Counted from the stretch's first letter, positions 33,314 through 44,849 are shown. The stretch is DNA of 64,000 nucleotides from Thysanoteuthis rhombus (GCA_963457665.1 OY735213.1:55488293-55552292), one strand, 5' to 3'. Made by a program: numbers and translations. Notes: a model not told the origin generated them from the sequence alone.

Positions 33314-33354
33314 TCATCCATAGACATCTGTTTCGTTGTATTACAACTCTTCTG

Positions 33355-33480
33355 TGTGGCTATAGATTATCCATTATCCCATCCAGTACCGCAAGGCAGG
33401 ATTGAAACCTTCGCTTCAGACCCGAAGGCTGGTATCCTCTACTTCACGGAACTGGACGGTCAGTGAGGTTGAATTTAAGC
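33355..33480 (-). repeat. tRNA-like SINE head, minus strand
   Basis: The reverse complement reads CCAGTTCCGTGAAGTAGAGG, then CAGCCTTCGGGTCTGAAGCG, then AAGGTTTCAATCCTGCCTTG. The last part fits a B box (GGTTTCAATCC), and the middle resembles an anticodon arm. The A box is weak. Likely a tRNA-derived SINE rather than a tRNA gene. Confidence 0.4.
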
Positions 33481-33639
33481 GATATATTTATTTATCACAT
33501 ATATTCCTCATCCACCAGAGGGCTCAATTCCATGTTCGAAGAGGACTACATATATTTCAAAATTTTTTTGGGGGTGAAGTTGAAAAGAAAGAATCTTTAT
33601 TCTAAATGGGGCAATTAATTTATTTTGAATTACACACAC

Positions 33640-33643
33640 GCGC

Positions 33644-33704
<61 letters not shown>

Positions 33705-33776
33705 TGTGTGTCTGTGTCTATGTGTCTATGTGTGTCTGTGTGTGTGCGTGCGTGTGTATGCGTGCGTGTGTGTGTG
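33640..33776. repeat. (TA)n then (TG)n microsatellite
   Basis: About 55 bp TA followed by TGTC/TGTG units. Confidence 0.95.
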
Positions 33777-33849
33777 ATTTTACTTTTACGTTTGTCTTGA
33801 TGCATGAAAAGAAAAACATTGCTAATCTAACCGGCATCCAAAACAGTTA

Positions 33850-34280
33850 GCGATAGAATATGAGGTATTGTATTTTGGTGAAAAGTTGGAGACTTGTATT
33901 CTGTCTCAAACGAGATGGTGACATAGGTTTTTATAATACACGCCTTAGGGAGGGGAGGGCCACTGTTGATCAGGGAGGAGTGAGCCAACGTTGTGCCAAT
34001 GCCAAAGTTTTCACTGCTCACCATGGAAATGAATTTGTTCATTATCTTCAGACAGCACCAATAATGATTCATGGTTTGACAACCAAAGCTACAAGAGAAG
34101 TAGCATATCAATATGCAAATAACATTAAAACTCCCGAAACAGGGTTTTTTCGTGATTTCTCACCAAAGGCTGCATGTTCACTCCCCTGAATCTACCAGTT
34201 TTGGCAGGCCTACAAGTTACGAAGAAATAGCAAGGATTACACCACAAAACATTAAACTCAATTTTAAAGATTGAATGCAT
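33850..34280 (+). mobile_element. pogo/Tigger-like transposase relic, N-terminal part
   Basis: The + frame contains VHYLQTAPIMIHGLTTKATR, EVAYQYANNIKTPETGFFRD, and CSLP then ESTSFGRPTSYEEIARI. This is the layout of the CENP-B-type helix-turn-helix region of pogo/Tigger/jerky proteins (GLTxxExRxLAYxYAxxN, then LRxPExTSxxRAxxFN). The intervening WFxxFLKR segment is damaged, and no DDE catalytic domain follows. It is a dead copy of a plain DNA transposon of the Tc1/mariner superfamily. Confidence 0.55.
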
Positions 34281-34499
34281 TTTATATTGTCTGGAATATA
34301 TTCCAAAAACCGTTCCAAATTTTAAAATTTTAGGGCTTGGCCATCAAAAAGCGCCGTCAAATAAAACTCGAGCAGTGCTCTTGAGTTCAGCAGTTTCAAC
34401 GTAATTTTAATCATTGGAAATCTGCATTACAACTAAACTTTAAACTCATTGACAATTGATGATGAGATGTAAAGGGTTCAAAATTCAAAACTATCGCTG

Positions 34500-35440
34500 T
34501 TAGAGAACGTTGTCAAGTCAACACATAATGAGGAGGAGACCGAAGCTGTCCGATTTCGAACGTGGTAGGATTTTTTTAACCGTGAAATCAGTGACTATTA
34601 CATCGTACAATAGATGAACAAATTCATCGAAGTCAGAAAGCTGTGAAAAATTATAATCCAGATAATTGTGGAGCCAAGAACAGAGGTGGTAGAACCAAGA
34701 AGATGTCCAATCGTCGGGTTATCAGATCACTGCGGTAAAATCCCAATCAGTCCATGACTCGAACGAATGGAATGACAGGAGTCCAAGCTCATGAAGAGTC
34801 TACAAGACAAATAATTAAAAGGTCAGGATTTAGACACAGAAATAAATTGCATCCACTGATCCACTAGCAACATCGACAGAAATTTGCTTGACCTCATCAG
34901 TCGTGAGATGAGGAGTGGTCCTCTTCATCGACGAGAGGAGGTTTAACATGGATGGCCAAGATGGCTTTCAATATTACAAGCATGACTTACGATTACCAAA
35001 GATAAACTTTTTCAGGCTTGGCTGGGCTCATGATTTGGGCTACTAAAGAGATTAGGTGGGAAGATGTCTCTCCAGTTTAACGCAGCAAGATACATGGATC
35101 TGCCAAAAAGGACAAATCTAGTAGCTGAAGTTATTTGGATTGGCGACCTATACTTCATGTTTCAACATGACAATGCTCCAGTTCATGCTGCAAGAGTCAC
35201 CCAACGATTTCTCTGATAGCAAAGTGTAAACCTTTTGAAAAAAAAAACTATGGGAATTATTGGCAAGGAGGTTTTTCGAGAGATTGGATGCATTTTAATG
35301 CTGTGTAGAATTCAAAATGCCATTTTAGCAGCTTGGAATGAAATAACAGGTGAAATATTTCGTTGTTTAGTTTAAAGTCACCCAAATCGGACTTCTGAAG
35401 TAACTAATAATAATCGAGGTTCAACGAAGTACTAACAATC
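34500..35440 (+). mobile_element. Tc1-like transposon relic, most of the transposase
   Basis: Successive pieces of a Tc1 transposase appear in changing frames. They are RRRPKLSDFERGRIF (34530), RGGRTKKMSNRRVIRSL (34680), VLFIDERRFNMDGQDGFQYY with the first catalytic Asp context near 34920, FQHDNAPVHAARVTQRFL with the second catalytic Asp near 35160, and AWNEITGEIFRCL then NRTSEV (C-terminus) near 35330. The SPDLNPIEN block between the last two is deleted. Many stops and frame changes show it is inactive. Confidence 0.75.
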
Positions 35441-35689
35441 ATATTTTTACAGAAAATTCAATGAAATTTCCAATAAAACAATAAAATTAGATATGAGTTC
35501 AACATTTTTGCAGAACTTATCAATCAACCGATAGATATCTCTGATCTTAATCGTTAATATAACCCTTTTTCAAAGCAGTTTTTTAAGGTAAGTATGCATA
35601 TGTGTATAATTTATGACAAGGACAAATGCATCTATGATATATATCAAGAGATTAGAATGGTATATCAATTGGCATTTTTGCCAGCGATT

Positions 35690-36130
35690 TAGAATTTGTC
35701 ATTTAAGCTTCAGGTTTTGACGTACACTTAACACTCCCAGGCGAAAAAATGAGCCAAGCATTTCCCATCATATTGAATATCTTAACACTATAGAGAACAT
35801 ATGGGTGCATACCAAGTCTAAAACTGTTTGGGAGAAAATTTGGGAACTCTGAGTTGTTGAGGAAACCATCTGAGATGAATGGAACAACAATGAGCAACAC
35901 CCCGAGAGTAACTATAGAACAGCTTGCCTAAACGGCTCACTTTTTTAAAGAAAATCTAAAGAAAAGCCATCGTATACTAAATCATACTTTGCTCACGAAC
36001 ACTGCATACGCTGTTTTATAACATTGTCAAATATTTCACCAATAATTGTAAGAATAAAATAGTAATTACAAACAAAAATGTTTTTTAAAAAGTCATGACT
36101 CGTTTCTTTTATCCAGGGGTGTAAATAGTG
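35690..36130 (+). mobile_element. Second Tc1-like relic, C-terminal part
   Basis: HHIEYLNTIENIWVHTKSKT resembles the SPDLNPIENxWxxxK block, followed by EETIxDEWNNNEQ, the EEWxxI region. The right side ends TTATCCAGGGGTGTAAATAG, which could be the transposon terminus. The N-terminal and central parts are absent, and it does not continue the copy at 34500, which has its own C-terminus. Confidence 0.55.
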
Positions 36131-36459
36131 ACACTGCAAATTCTGATGGTAGGGGGTAAATAGAAGAATAAATACGCATTTATTTTCGCGTTTTTAATGC
36201 TTCAACCCGATATATGGAGGTAAGGTATCAACTTTTCTTATCGCTGCCTACCGACTTTACCGGTACTCCACCAATAATTCGCTTTGCTTTATGGGCCTTT
36301 TCTACACCTTTTCTACATATCTTGGTGGAAAGGAAAATTTTGAAAGAATCAACTTATCTTTTAATGCCCAACCATGTAAAGTTGACTCTTGTGCTGGGTA
36401 CCCGTTACTAAATAAAACCTAGTGTCGATTTTGTCCTTGCAACTTCTGACTTTTACCAA

Positions 36460-36625
36460 AGAGATTTCTGATCATGGATGAGATTAGGACAGCTGATGCA
36501 ATCCCGAAAAAGATCTTTGAAGACTGTTTTGGAAAATCTAAGTGACGCGGGAATAAATTTGTGAGGTTGCAAGAAGAGTACTTCGAAGCGAATCAAGACT
36601 CCATTGCCGTATGTTGGCTATTTTT
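36460..36625 (+). mobile_element. Mariner transposase relic, C-terminus
   Basis: DEIRTADAIPKKIFEDCFGK then NKFVRLQEEYFEANQDSI matches the mariner C-terminal IPxxxFxxCFxxWxxRWxxCIxxxGEYFEGD pattern. Only the last 55 or so residues remain. The downstream 36600-36914 frames are unassigned. Confidence 0.6.
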
Positions 36626-36924
36626 TTTCTCGTCAATATCAAATGGCCGGACACTTTCTGGACATACCTCACATCTTTGCTGGGTTATCAACCCGTCCAG
36701 ACACGACTCGGGCTATGGCTCTACAACAACAACTCCAGCTGGCATCTTTTCAACTCCCACTCACGACTTTTTCACCGTTGCCTGGCATCGCACCAAGTCT
36801 CGTGACCTGACGAGTGGTTCAGTAGACGATGTCACGTGTACTGAGAGTATTGCGTCTATTATGGGATATGATACCGATGTTCGTCTTGCGGATAAGTTGA
36901 CAGGCTGGTTATGAATAAAATCAA

Positions 36925-37345
36925 GACAGGTCTGGTTAGTAAGTCAATAGAAACCATCACGTGATCAACGTCTTTTTGCAGCATGCCGTGTTGGGGGTGA
37001 TCAATCAAAACGTTGAAAGAACGGTTGATCAATGAATAGTAACCATTTTTGTTGAACAGAAATGACTAAAAAATCTGAATCCTCCCCCTGCCAACCCCAC
37101 CCCACCAAGTGGACGCAAATTAGGGACCAATTTACGATAAACATAAAAACATCTAAATTGACCCCCGGACCCATTTAGGGGGGAATTAAAAGAAGAACAA
37201 AAAACAGATGTTTAAATTTTCAGCCTTGTAGCTCCATTGGTGCAGCCTATATTCGTGATACATACATATACACAACCAGACTGACTTGAAAACTGAAGAA
37301 ACTTATATTGACAGTTTTGGTGATAGTTCTGGCTGGTAAACAAGA
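36925..37345 (+). repeat. Family A repeat, full-length copy
   Basis: Starts CAGGTCTGGTTAGTAAGTCA, then ACCATCACGTGATCAACGTC, GCATGCCGTGTTGGGGGTGA, and a GTAGCTCCATTGGTGCAGCC block whose TAGCTCCATTGG fits an A box. It ends AACTGAAGAAACTTATATTG and TTCTGGCTGG. Confidence 0.65.
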
Positions 37346-37349
37346 TTAA

Positions 37350-38235
37350 GTTTCATTTTTTCGTAATATGAAATATAAATATTTCGATGCAATAAATAAA
37401 CAGTTTCAAAAGTATAACCCAAAATTAGAAAAATCGATATGAAATTTACTTTAAATCTGCAAGCGTTCAAGTTCATTTATCTACTTTTGCAAAATGTAAT
37501 AAACATATTTTTTGGAAATAAATGTTCATTTGTGAGTTAGACATTACGGCTCACAGCTAATTGTTAACTTTAAGAATAAAAAAAAATTGCCTGAAAAAGT
37601 TTACGGCGAAAGGTGCGGACACGATTCCATCACATACCTGCAGCAGTAATCAAATATCAGCAGCAGCCATCACATATTAGCAGCAGACATTACATATCAG
37701 CAACAGTTTTGGTTTGATACATTCACCTTAGCTAAGTTGTAACAAGAATTCCCGAACTCTGTGCTATCCAGTCATTAAGGCAAGAGATGTTGCTAAACTT
37801 TGACTTGTTTTATCGTAGAGCCGCAAGGGTAGATTAGTGGTCAATTTGACTTAACAAAGTCCATCCTTATCAATTTGTTTACTCTTCCAGGGGAGGGCTT
37901 GTTCGGACAATTGAATATATTCTTTGTGTTGTTTCTACTAATGGCCGATCCATTCTACATTCTTCTTTAGGTGAAATATTTTAGGAATTAGAAAAATAAC
38001 GCAAAGAATAAGTTCATCTCACCAAATAACTTTTAGAGTGATGATGACTCCTCTCGAAAATACCGACAACTTTTCATTTTATCTTTTTCTTCTCGATTTT
38101 TTCTCACCTTGTCTTGGCTGTTACAATCTATGATTGTTACTTTTTAACACAATGGTCGGTTCATCGAAACAACTGTTTAAGTAAGCAATGTGAATAGAAA
38201 ATAAAGAATCTTAGCCACTCCTGATAAAGTTATCT
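37350..38235. other. Intergenic, nothing recognised
   Basis: A CAGCAGCCATCACATATTAG-type unit recurs about three times at 37630-37700 as a short degenerate tandem repeat (CATATCAGCAGCAG). Otherwise no features. Confidence 0.4.
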
Positions 38236-38240
38236 TATAC

Positions 38241-38519
38241 CAGGGATGGGCAACTTTGGGATCTAGAGGGCCTCGTGAGATATTTTTCATCAGTATTCAC
38301 TTCAAAAATATTGATCGTATTACAGAAAGTGTACTTAATTTCTATTTTAGATAAAACATATGAATTATAATTATTCTGCTGTTGATTTGTGAGGCCAAAA
38401 CGATAGTAATTTTACAATATAAATCATAAAATTGACTTTCTGGGGAAAATTATGTAAGATTTTAGATAAATGTCCAGATTGACCGTGGGCTGCAAAATTC
38501 CTGTCGGCAAAACCTGGTG
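38241..38519. mobile_element. hAT-like MITE
   Basis: Left end CAGGGATGGGCAACTTTGGG and GGGCCTCGTG. Right end GGGCTGCAAAATTCCTG and AACCTGGTG. This matches the layout of hAT MITEs that begin CAGGGGTGGGCAAAC and contain GGGCCGC. No open frame. Confidence 0.5.
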
Positions 38520-38639
38520 AATGTTAGCCTTAGTCTTAGAAATCTTCTCTGTGAAAAATCACCTTGGTTATTGCCAGCCCTTGTTAGCAAACATGCTCAC
38601 AGCGTTTTCAATTCCAATGGCATTCTTCAGAGTATCAGT

Positions 38640-39060
38640 TTCATGATGACGGTGGTGGGGACGATGGATGGAGAGCGCTGTAAGACAGGGATTACATTTT
38701 TTGATGCCACAGCTACCAGCCGATTACAATATAAGGTTCCAACGTGATGGTGTCGCGGCTCCCCACATTGCTCGAGCTATACTGGACTGTTTCCCAATCG
38801 CATTATATCGAAGAACGGTGATGTGAGATAGCCACCCTGCTCACCAGATTTGAGCGTCCCAGACCTTTTGGGGGTGCTATTTCAGAGATAAAGTATATGC
38901 TGATAACTCTCAAATCATAGTGGCCTCTCACATGAAGAAGGCTGTAGAATGGATCGGCATTAGATAGCCGCGATAACCCCCAACACCCTGAGAAGTGCTA
39001 TGAAAAGAGCACATGTTTGCAAGCAAGAAAGGGTCGTCATTTGGCCGATATAGCTTATTA
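38640..39060 (+). mobile_element. mariner/IS630-type transposase relic, C-terminal half
   Basis: Read in two frames it shows FQRDGVAAPHIARAILDCFP (the FQQDGAPPHxA block), WPPRSPDL-like PPCSPDLSVPDL, then FRDKVYADNSQIIVASHMKK and LQARKGRHLADI. This order is typical of the arthropod-common DDE transposase with PPRSPDLTPLDFFLWGxLKxKVY. Stops interrupt it. Confidence 0.65.
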
Positions 39061-39499
39061 CAGGTAATTTTAAAACTCCCAAGAATAATGCGTTCATTCA
39101 CTGTTTAGATAGATTCATCGATTACATTTTGTTTCTAAGTTACTGAGAAAATAGGAATATTCATATGAGCATGTGGGTATGAAGTCCTGGTCTCGACTTG
39201 TAACGATCTCTAAGCTGACGCATGCAACAGAAACCGGTCTCCATACTCACCATTAGGAGATGTCTACTAAAAAACGCGACGCTTTGCCTTTTCATGCTTC
39301 AGACGAAATTTGAATTCACATCGCACTCAACAATAAGTTGCTTAATACTAACTACTGTACTACATTGATCGTAGAAGCCAATGACAGTCAAACGGTATTT
39401 TCATATACGTAGCACTATTTGTCAGTCCGGAGGTCGCCCAAAGGAGGCTAAAAGAGGGAAAATTTGAACATTTACTCTTGATTATGTCTACAAAAACTC

Positions 39500-39780
39500 T
39501 TTTTAGGTGTTTTTTTTTTTCCTATCTCCCCCCAATAGGTTCTAGTGAGGGGTTCAATTTGCAACCTGTGTTTCTGTTAAATTGGTCCATAGTTTGTGCC
39601 TGCTTGCTTTTTGGAGATTCAGATTTTTTAGTCATTACTGCCCAACAAAAGGCGAGAAAAGTAACTTATTCTTCGGCCTCCCTCTTTTCCAATGTTTTAA
39701 TTGATCATACCCAACATGGCATGCTGCCAAAAACACGTTTTCTCGCAACGGTTTCTATCGAGTGACTAACCAGACCGGTT
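39500..39780 (-). repeat. Family A fragment, minus strand
   Basis: The reverse complement reads ACCGGTCTGGTTAGTCACTC, then AAACCGTTGCGAGAAAACGT, GGCAGCATGCCATGTTGGG and TTTTCTCGCCTTTTGTTGGG. Confidence 0.6.
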
Positions 39781-39784
39781 TTAA

Positions 39785-40355
39785 TTTATTTTTAATTTCT
39801 ATTTATTTTGAATTCAATTTTTTTTCTTATTGGATGAAGTATTGTGGCTAGACTATTATTTTGAATAGTTTTTACCTTAATCCTAATTTTCAGTTACCTT
39901 TTTCTCACAGCTTTCACTCGGACTGTCATTCTACGACAAGGGGTCAAAGTTGTGATAAAAAATAACTAATATATCGAGAAAAGAACGTAAAAACTTGTCG
40001 AAATTAATGATAATCCAGTTAATTCTTTAAATCATCTGAATTTTGTTCCGATTAGATGCAATTAGATTAAGGATGTGCGAATGACGTAACAGTTAAGGGT
40101 ACGGAAAATTGAATCAGCGAACCGAGCTCAAATTTCGGCTGAGACAGTTGTTGTTCACTTCATATTAATGCCTTTGTGAAAGATATGAATCCATCCTTCC
40201 ACCGGATATTGGTAAATAGCAGGGCAGACTAGGCTTTCTAATCTTGTCCCTCTCCGAAATAATCAATAAATAGTTGGTTAAACTAGTTTCTCTTGCCTTG
40301 GTTGCCAACCAGTCACGGACAACTCCGATTTCAAACGAGGAGTGTGGCCCCTTAG
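39785..40355. other. Intergenic, nothing recognised
   Basis: No gene or repeat placed. Confidence 0.4.
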
Positions 40356-40359
40356 GCAG

Positions 40360-40819
40360 ACTGGTTTCACTCTTTCCAATTGGTCAGATCACTTTTCATA
40401 TTCTGTGAGAGTGAAAAGAAGAAGAAGAAGAAGAGAGAGAGGGGGGAAAGAGAGCAAGAAAGAAAAGAGAGAAAGAGACGGTAGAGAGAGGAACACTCTC
40501 ACGTGAATCAGAGCGGCAACTCAATGAGAACTCCGTTGTTGTGAAGTAACTCATTGAATGATTGAATAAACCAATTTACAAGTAAACATCTTATATAAAC
40601 ATGACCTCTCGGCTCAGAAGAGAGTTCCTCTGTACGGCACACCTTGTGAGTATGAGATCATCTGACTGCCATTCTCCTTCTCCCTCTCCGGCTTCTTACT
40701 TCACGCCATCAGCAACAAAACTTGGATAAAGACCTAATTCGGAGTTATTAGTGTTCTAATTAAGGAATACGTGTCGTAGTTTGTATAATGACGTCGTGCC
40801 TTTAACTAATGATTTTTGT
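40360..40819 (+). promoter_or_regulatory. Promoter-like region and possible noncoding first exon
   Basis: An inverted CCAAT box (CCAATTGGTCAGATCA) at 40376 precedes a GA-rich tract. A TATA-like box (TTATATAAAC) lies at 40591-40600. A CRE-like TGACGTCG lies near 40789, and a strong donor (GTAAGTAC) begins at 40820. If transcription starts about 30 bases after the TATA box, the first exon would be about 200 bases, ending at 40819. No open frame continues through it. The phrase TGAATAAACCAATT recurs near 44052, so the region may instead be part of a dispersed repeat. Confidence 0.2.
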
Positions 40820-40824
40820 GTAAG

Positions 40825-41084
40825 TACGTTTGGTCTACGTTCGAGGCGACAGGCCAGTTTTTTTTTACTCTATGCGCGTTACTCACGAGCCCGATACATA
40901 TGCAAACTAAGCGGCTGCTAGGGTCCCTTTGTCACCTGAGGTCCTCAAATCAGATTCTGCTTAGGGTTCCATGAAGGCATGGTCGGTCTCGTCTTTAGCT
41001 TGTAAACTCTCCGATACTCGGGAGTAATCTAAGACACTTAACTTATATAAATTGCAATTAGGAATGCTTCCTAGGCATCGAGAT
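40825..41084. other. Spacer, nothing recognised
   Basis: Less AT-biased spacer without gene signal. Confidence 0.35.
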
Positions 41085-41400
41085 ATATTAGGGAAGTAAT
41101 TACGTATTTTTGTGTTCAGAAAGTAATTTCGTATTTCAATGCTATAAATTATAAGCCAACCAACTAAGGCAAATCCAGACTTAAATGGTACGAAATGATA
41201 TTTGGATTAAGTTCATCATCTCTTCTATCCAGCAGTGTGTTGTATATAGTTCATAGTAAAGTTGAGCATCGCGAGGATTGGAACATTCAAGAACAACAGA
41301 TTCGCAGTTGCTGACTGTATGAATTTTGAAAGGGTAGTATTGCTATGCAGGTAACGAAAAATATTCGTGAAGTGTATTCTGATTGACAATCTTCATTTTA
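41085..41400 (+). repeat. Family F element, partial and uninterrupted
   Basis: Carries AGTAATTACGTATTTTTGTG, TTCGTATTTCAATGCTATAA, AAATGGTACGAAATGATATT and GAAAGGGTAGTATTGCTATG. It aligns with both sides of the LINE-split copy at 27667-28692. The right inverted end is missing. Confidence 0.6.
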
Positions 41401-41599
41401 TCATTTATCTATATTAGATTTCTCTCGAACTCGACGCTCCATTGCCTTGTGTGCTGACTGATATACCTGACAAATGTCAACTTCGTACGATGACCGATTG
41501 TCTAGTAATCGAAGCACACACATGCACACACATATACACACACACATACAGATTTTTTTCAGTTGTTGTAAGATTTTGTAGGTTATTGTAAATTCGCTC

Positions 41600-42840
41600 A
41601 ATTTTTTTAACTATGTACACCAAGATGATTAAAAAACATGGTTTCAAGGGGTTATTTTTATGTACTTTCGTTTACCCCATATTTTTAATTATATTAAAAT
41701 CGGACTTTCGGCTTGAATGGATTAAATGTATGTGTTGGGCCAAAGTCGATGATTATTCTAGTTTTGTCACATAAATGATTCATTTTTTTTTAAACTGTGA
41801 AAAAGAGAAGATTTTTTTTTATAAATCGGGAGGTTTTTATGGATCCACTCAACCCAATATGTCATCAAAATATTTCAATATTAAAGAGAAGTCTGGAAAG
41901 ATGATTTTTGGATTGGGTGGGATATCACTGATTCAGTCGAATTTATGCACGTCTGTTGGGCACACTAGTTCATGTTTTCCTCGAAATGTAAAGGTTGAGT
42001 CTTACTAATCCGGAATTCATCAGTTCAACTGTTTCGGTGATGTGAATTCGGCGGTCATGTTAGCACGAACGAAAAATTTGGTAGGAAATCGATACCTGAA
42101 GAAAAAAAGAATTCGTTTAAAAATATGAATGTAAAAACTGTTCACCAATAAATCAAAAATATAGTATTAATTTGCATTAGAAAATTTCTAGGCGATAAAT
42201 ACCTCGATTTTGAAAATCTACCAAAAATCAACTAATGATTGGATGTTATTGAAATTTTTGGTACTTAATTACTGATTTTCAAGTATTATTCTATAGGACA
42301 CGTAAGCCATTTTTTCTTTCTTTTTTTTTTAACTAGTATACTTATTTTTTATCTCATAGTACAGTAAACTTGTACTTCAGGACTGGCTCTTTGTCATAAA
42401 GGAAGTCATCAAGTCTGAACTTGGTTTATGCGTTTCCTTCATCTAAAATAATTCAAGATATAACTCAAAACTATTTGTTGTATACTGTCACCGCAATGCA
42501 CTGGGTTTGATACTGGTTAGGGGTCAACAAGTCCGCCAAAAAGTCACATTTTCTTAAGAGTACGTCACGAAGTTGCATTTTTAAGAGATCGAGTCAATTG
42601 ACACTCAGTCGATAGAGTTCACGTTACACACTCCAAAATGACCGCTCACTAGGATTTGAAATAATTATCCCACTCACTGTTTTATCCAGGCTATCTTATA
42701 TCCCGTGTAGTTACACGGCTTTTCTTGCTGATTCGATTTCGTGTTGATTACTTTAGCGGCCGAAGAGCGCATCGAACAAAAGCATTTTTTAATAGAAAAA
42801 AAAGTTGCATTACAATTGAGAAGATGGTAATTAAATAATA
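41600..42840. other. Long intergenic stretch, nothing recognised
   Basis: AT-rich. The open frame 41775-42008 is unassigned. Confidence 0.4.
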
Positions 42841-42845
42841 GTATC

Positions 42846-43020
42846 AACAGGTCTGGTTAGTCACACAATAGAAACCACCACGTGACCAACGTCTTTTGGC
42901 AGCATGTCATATTGGGGGTGATCAATTAGTAAATAGAAAAAGGATGACCAATGAATAAGTTACTTCTTTCGCCCTTTGTTGGGCAGTGATAACCCAAGAA
43001 GTCTAAATTTTCAAAAAATA
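42846..43020 (+). repeat. Family A fragment, 5' part
   Basis: CAGGTCTGGTTAGTCACACA, ACCACCACGTGACCAACGTC, GGCAGCATGTCATATTGGGG and TTCGCCCTTTGTTGGGCAGT. Confidence 0.65.
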
Positions 43021-43264
43021 ATCGTGAATGTATTTCATCAGAAAAATCTTTTCAGATAATACTTGCATTTATATGGTAATATAGAAATAAGTATTTTTAA
43101 GGTTTAGTCCAGAGCGTATTATTTCAGTGATGCCTAGTGAGCCATGGAGAGAATTTTGTATTGTATTTGTATCGGGGCGATAACATGAGTGTTTCTTCAG
43201 TCAATTTGTGAAATATATTTTACAAGAATTGAAAATGCCTAATTGCATGTGCGTGTGATCATGG

Positions 43265-43450
43265 GCGTTGTTAATAACATCTGGATTCTCAAGAAGCTGG
43301 ATGTTTCTAGATGTTTTTAAAACTGAATTACAAATGTTTTCACGTGGAAAATGCCTGTAATGTCCTCAAAAGAATTTATGCAAATCATATCTATCCTTCG
43401 ATGGAATTTTTACATGACTTGAAATTTTGACGCTATGGTTGTTGAATTAT
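43265..43450 (+). repeat. Family B fragment
   Basis: CATCTGGATTCTCAAGAAGC, TTTCTAGATGTTTTTA, AAATCATATCTATCCTTCG and right end GCTATGGTTGTTGAATTATT. Confidence 0.55.
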
Positions 43451-43564
43451 TGATTGTGACGGCGAGTTTAATTTTAATTTAATAATCAAATAAAAGAATG
43501 TAAATACGTTTGCACTATTTTTCACTTTCAAGATTTAAAAATTTTTTTTTTTTTTACTGGAGTT

Positions 43565-43735
43565 GAATTCATTTTTATACCGTAACAACAAGAAGAAGAA
43601 AAATCCTCACCAACATTAGGAGTGTAAATCGATTTGTGAAATTCACTTCCTCCTACCGTGATTCGAACTCACAACCAACGGAGAGGCCTGGTGGGGGGCT
43701 GTCTTACTGACTGGGCTAAATTGACTCGTCTTAGA
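43565..43735 (-). repeat. tRNA-derived SINE, minus strand
   Basis: The reverse complement gives AATTTAGCCCAGTCAGTAAG (A box), CCGTTGGTTGTGAGTTCGAA then TCACGG (B box, with a perfect GTGA/TCAC stem around GTTCGAA), followed by a body with CTAATGTTGGTGAGGA and CTTCTTCTTGTTACGG. The same body occurs at 45130-45185. Best-preserved tRNA-like head in the window. A true tRNA gene is unlikely because the acceptor stem does not pair well by eye. Confidence 0.65.
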
Positions 43736-43739
43736 TATT

Positions 43740-44330
43740 AACGAATATTCATCATGCAGATACGACAAGACTTATTCTATTCTAATAAATAAATACGTTT
43801 ATACAAAAAATATAAATTTTCATATAATTTTCATTTATCCTATTCCCAATACAAAAGTTGTAGTAAAATTCTTCACTGTACAAGTTGGATAGGAGTTTGA
43901 CCATGCAGCAACCTGTCTTGTCTCATTTCGTCTTCCTCTTTTCTGATCTATCCTATGGTCCCTAGAGCATCCATGGAACGATCCCTGTTCGGGTTGCGAC
44001 TATGGATCCCGGAAACACTGGTCAAAACAATGAAGCGATCTCAGAAGTACTGAATAAACCAATTAGTACATACAAGTTACAGTAAGATAGTGAAACAAAT
44101 GATTTCGTGAAATCTCTAAGGATCTGGTGGAATCCCTGAACATTTCAGTAATTTCAAGAAACCCCTCGTTTGAAAATTAGTGTGTAGTAATGGTTAACAA
44201 GCTTATGATGCTGACTATTGCATTACTACTATAATAAGTTCGACCCTCGCTGGGTGCCCCACCTCTTGTGTCAAACTAACCTAAACTTGGTAAATATCAA
44301 GTATATTCTGCTTCAGTATTCACAGTATAT
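43740..44330. other. Mixed stretch
   Basis: A B-box-like AAGTTCGACCCTCGCTGGGT at 44239 resembles TGAGTTCGATCCTCATTCGA at 50948, perhaps another SINE group. No gene recognised. Confidence 0.3.
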
Positions 44331-44332
44331 TA

Positions 44333-44770
44333 AATCACTGTAACCCCATAAATGGCACGCCTGACCAACCAGCCAAGTGAGCTGCAGATTCTCCTCTCTT
44401 TGATCATTTATGTGCCTGTCCACGTGCGCTCGAGGTCACATTTTTTGTACTACAACCTTGAAAATCTGCATGAGTATTCTATTAGACACCATCTAAAAAA
44501 GTTGTTTTTTTAAAATGCTTTTTGGACTAAAAAATGCCCATATCTTGTGGTAGTATTCTTTTAGATAGTTTTAGATAAAAGATTTATCTTATTTTAGTTA
44601 ATCTTATATAAACAGTTCATTTTTCTAGATAATTTCATACAAGCGATCTAGTTTTTAGATAAAATTAGATAAAAGATCTATTTTTTTAGATGATTTTAGA
44701 TTAAAAAAAATATTCTTATATAATTTTTTTCTAAAAGTTCTATTCTTTTAATTGATTTTAGATAATATGT
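44333..44770 (-). repeat. Family C repeat, minus strand
   Basis: It begins with AATCACTGTAACCCC, then GCCAAGTGAGCTGCAGATTC (reverse complement of the TCTGCAGCTCACTTGGC head), CCTTGAAAATCTGCATGAGT and ATGCCCATATCTTGTGGTAG. The far end is a run of diverged AGATAATTTTAGATAAAAGATC units. Confidence 0.6.
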
Positions 44771-44849
44771 AAAATAATTTTCCATTTATAAAAATGAGAT
44801 AAGCGCTTAGGTATCTATGAGATAAATTTTCACAGATATGTAAGATTTG

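Noticed and set aside
36561-36914. 117-residue frame after the mariner relic
   Set aside because: The first 20 residues are the mariner C-terminus; the rest is overlapped by other equally open frames and is not recognisable.
43640-43735. Genuine tRNA gene on the minus strand
   Set aside because: A and B boxes are good, but the acceptor stem does not pair and a SINE body follows that recurs at 45.1 kb.
44640-44770. Tandem AGATAATTTTAGATAAAAGATC units as a regulatory array
   Set aside because: They are the degenerate A/T-rich part of a family C copy, also seen at 10.7 and 32.5 kb.
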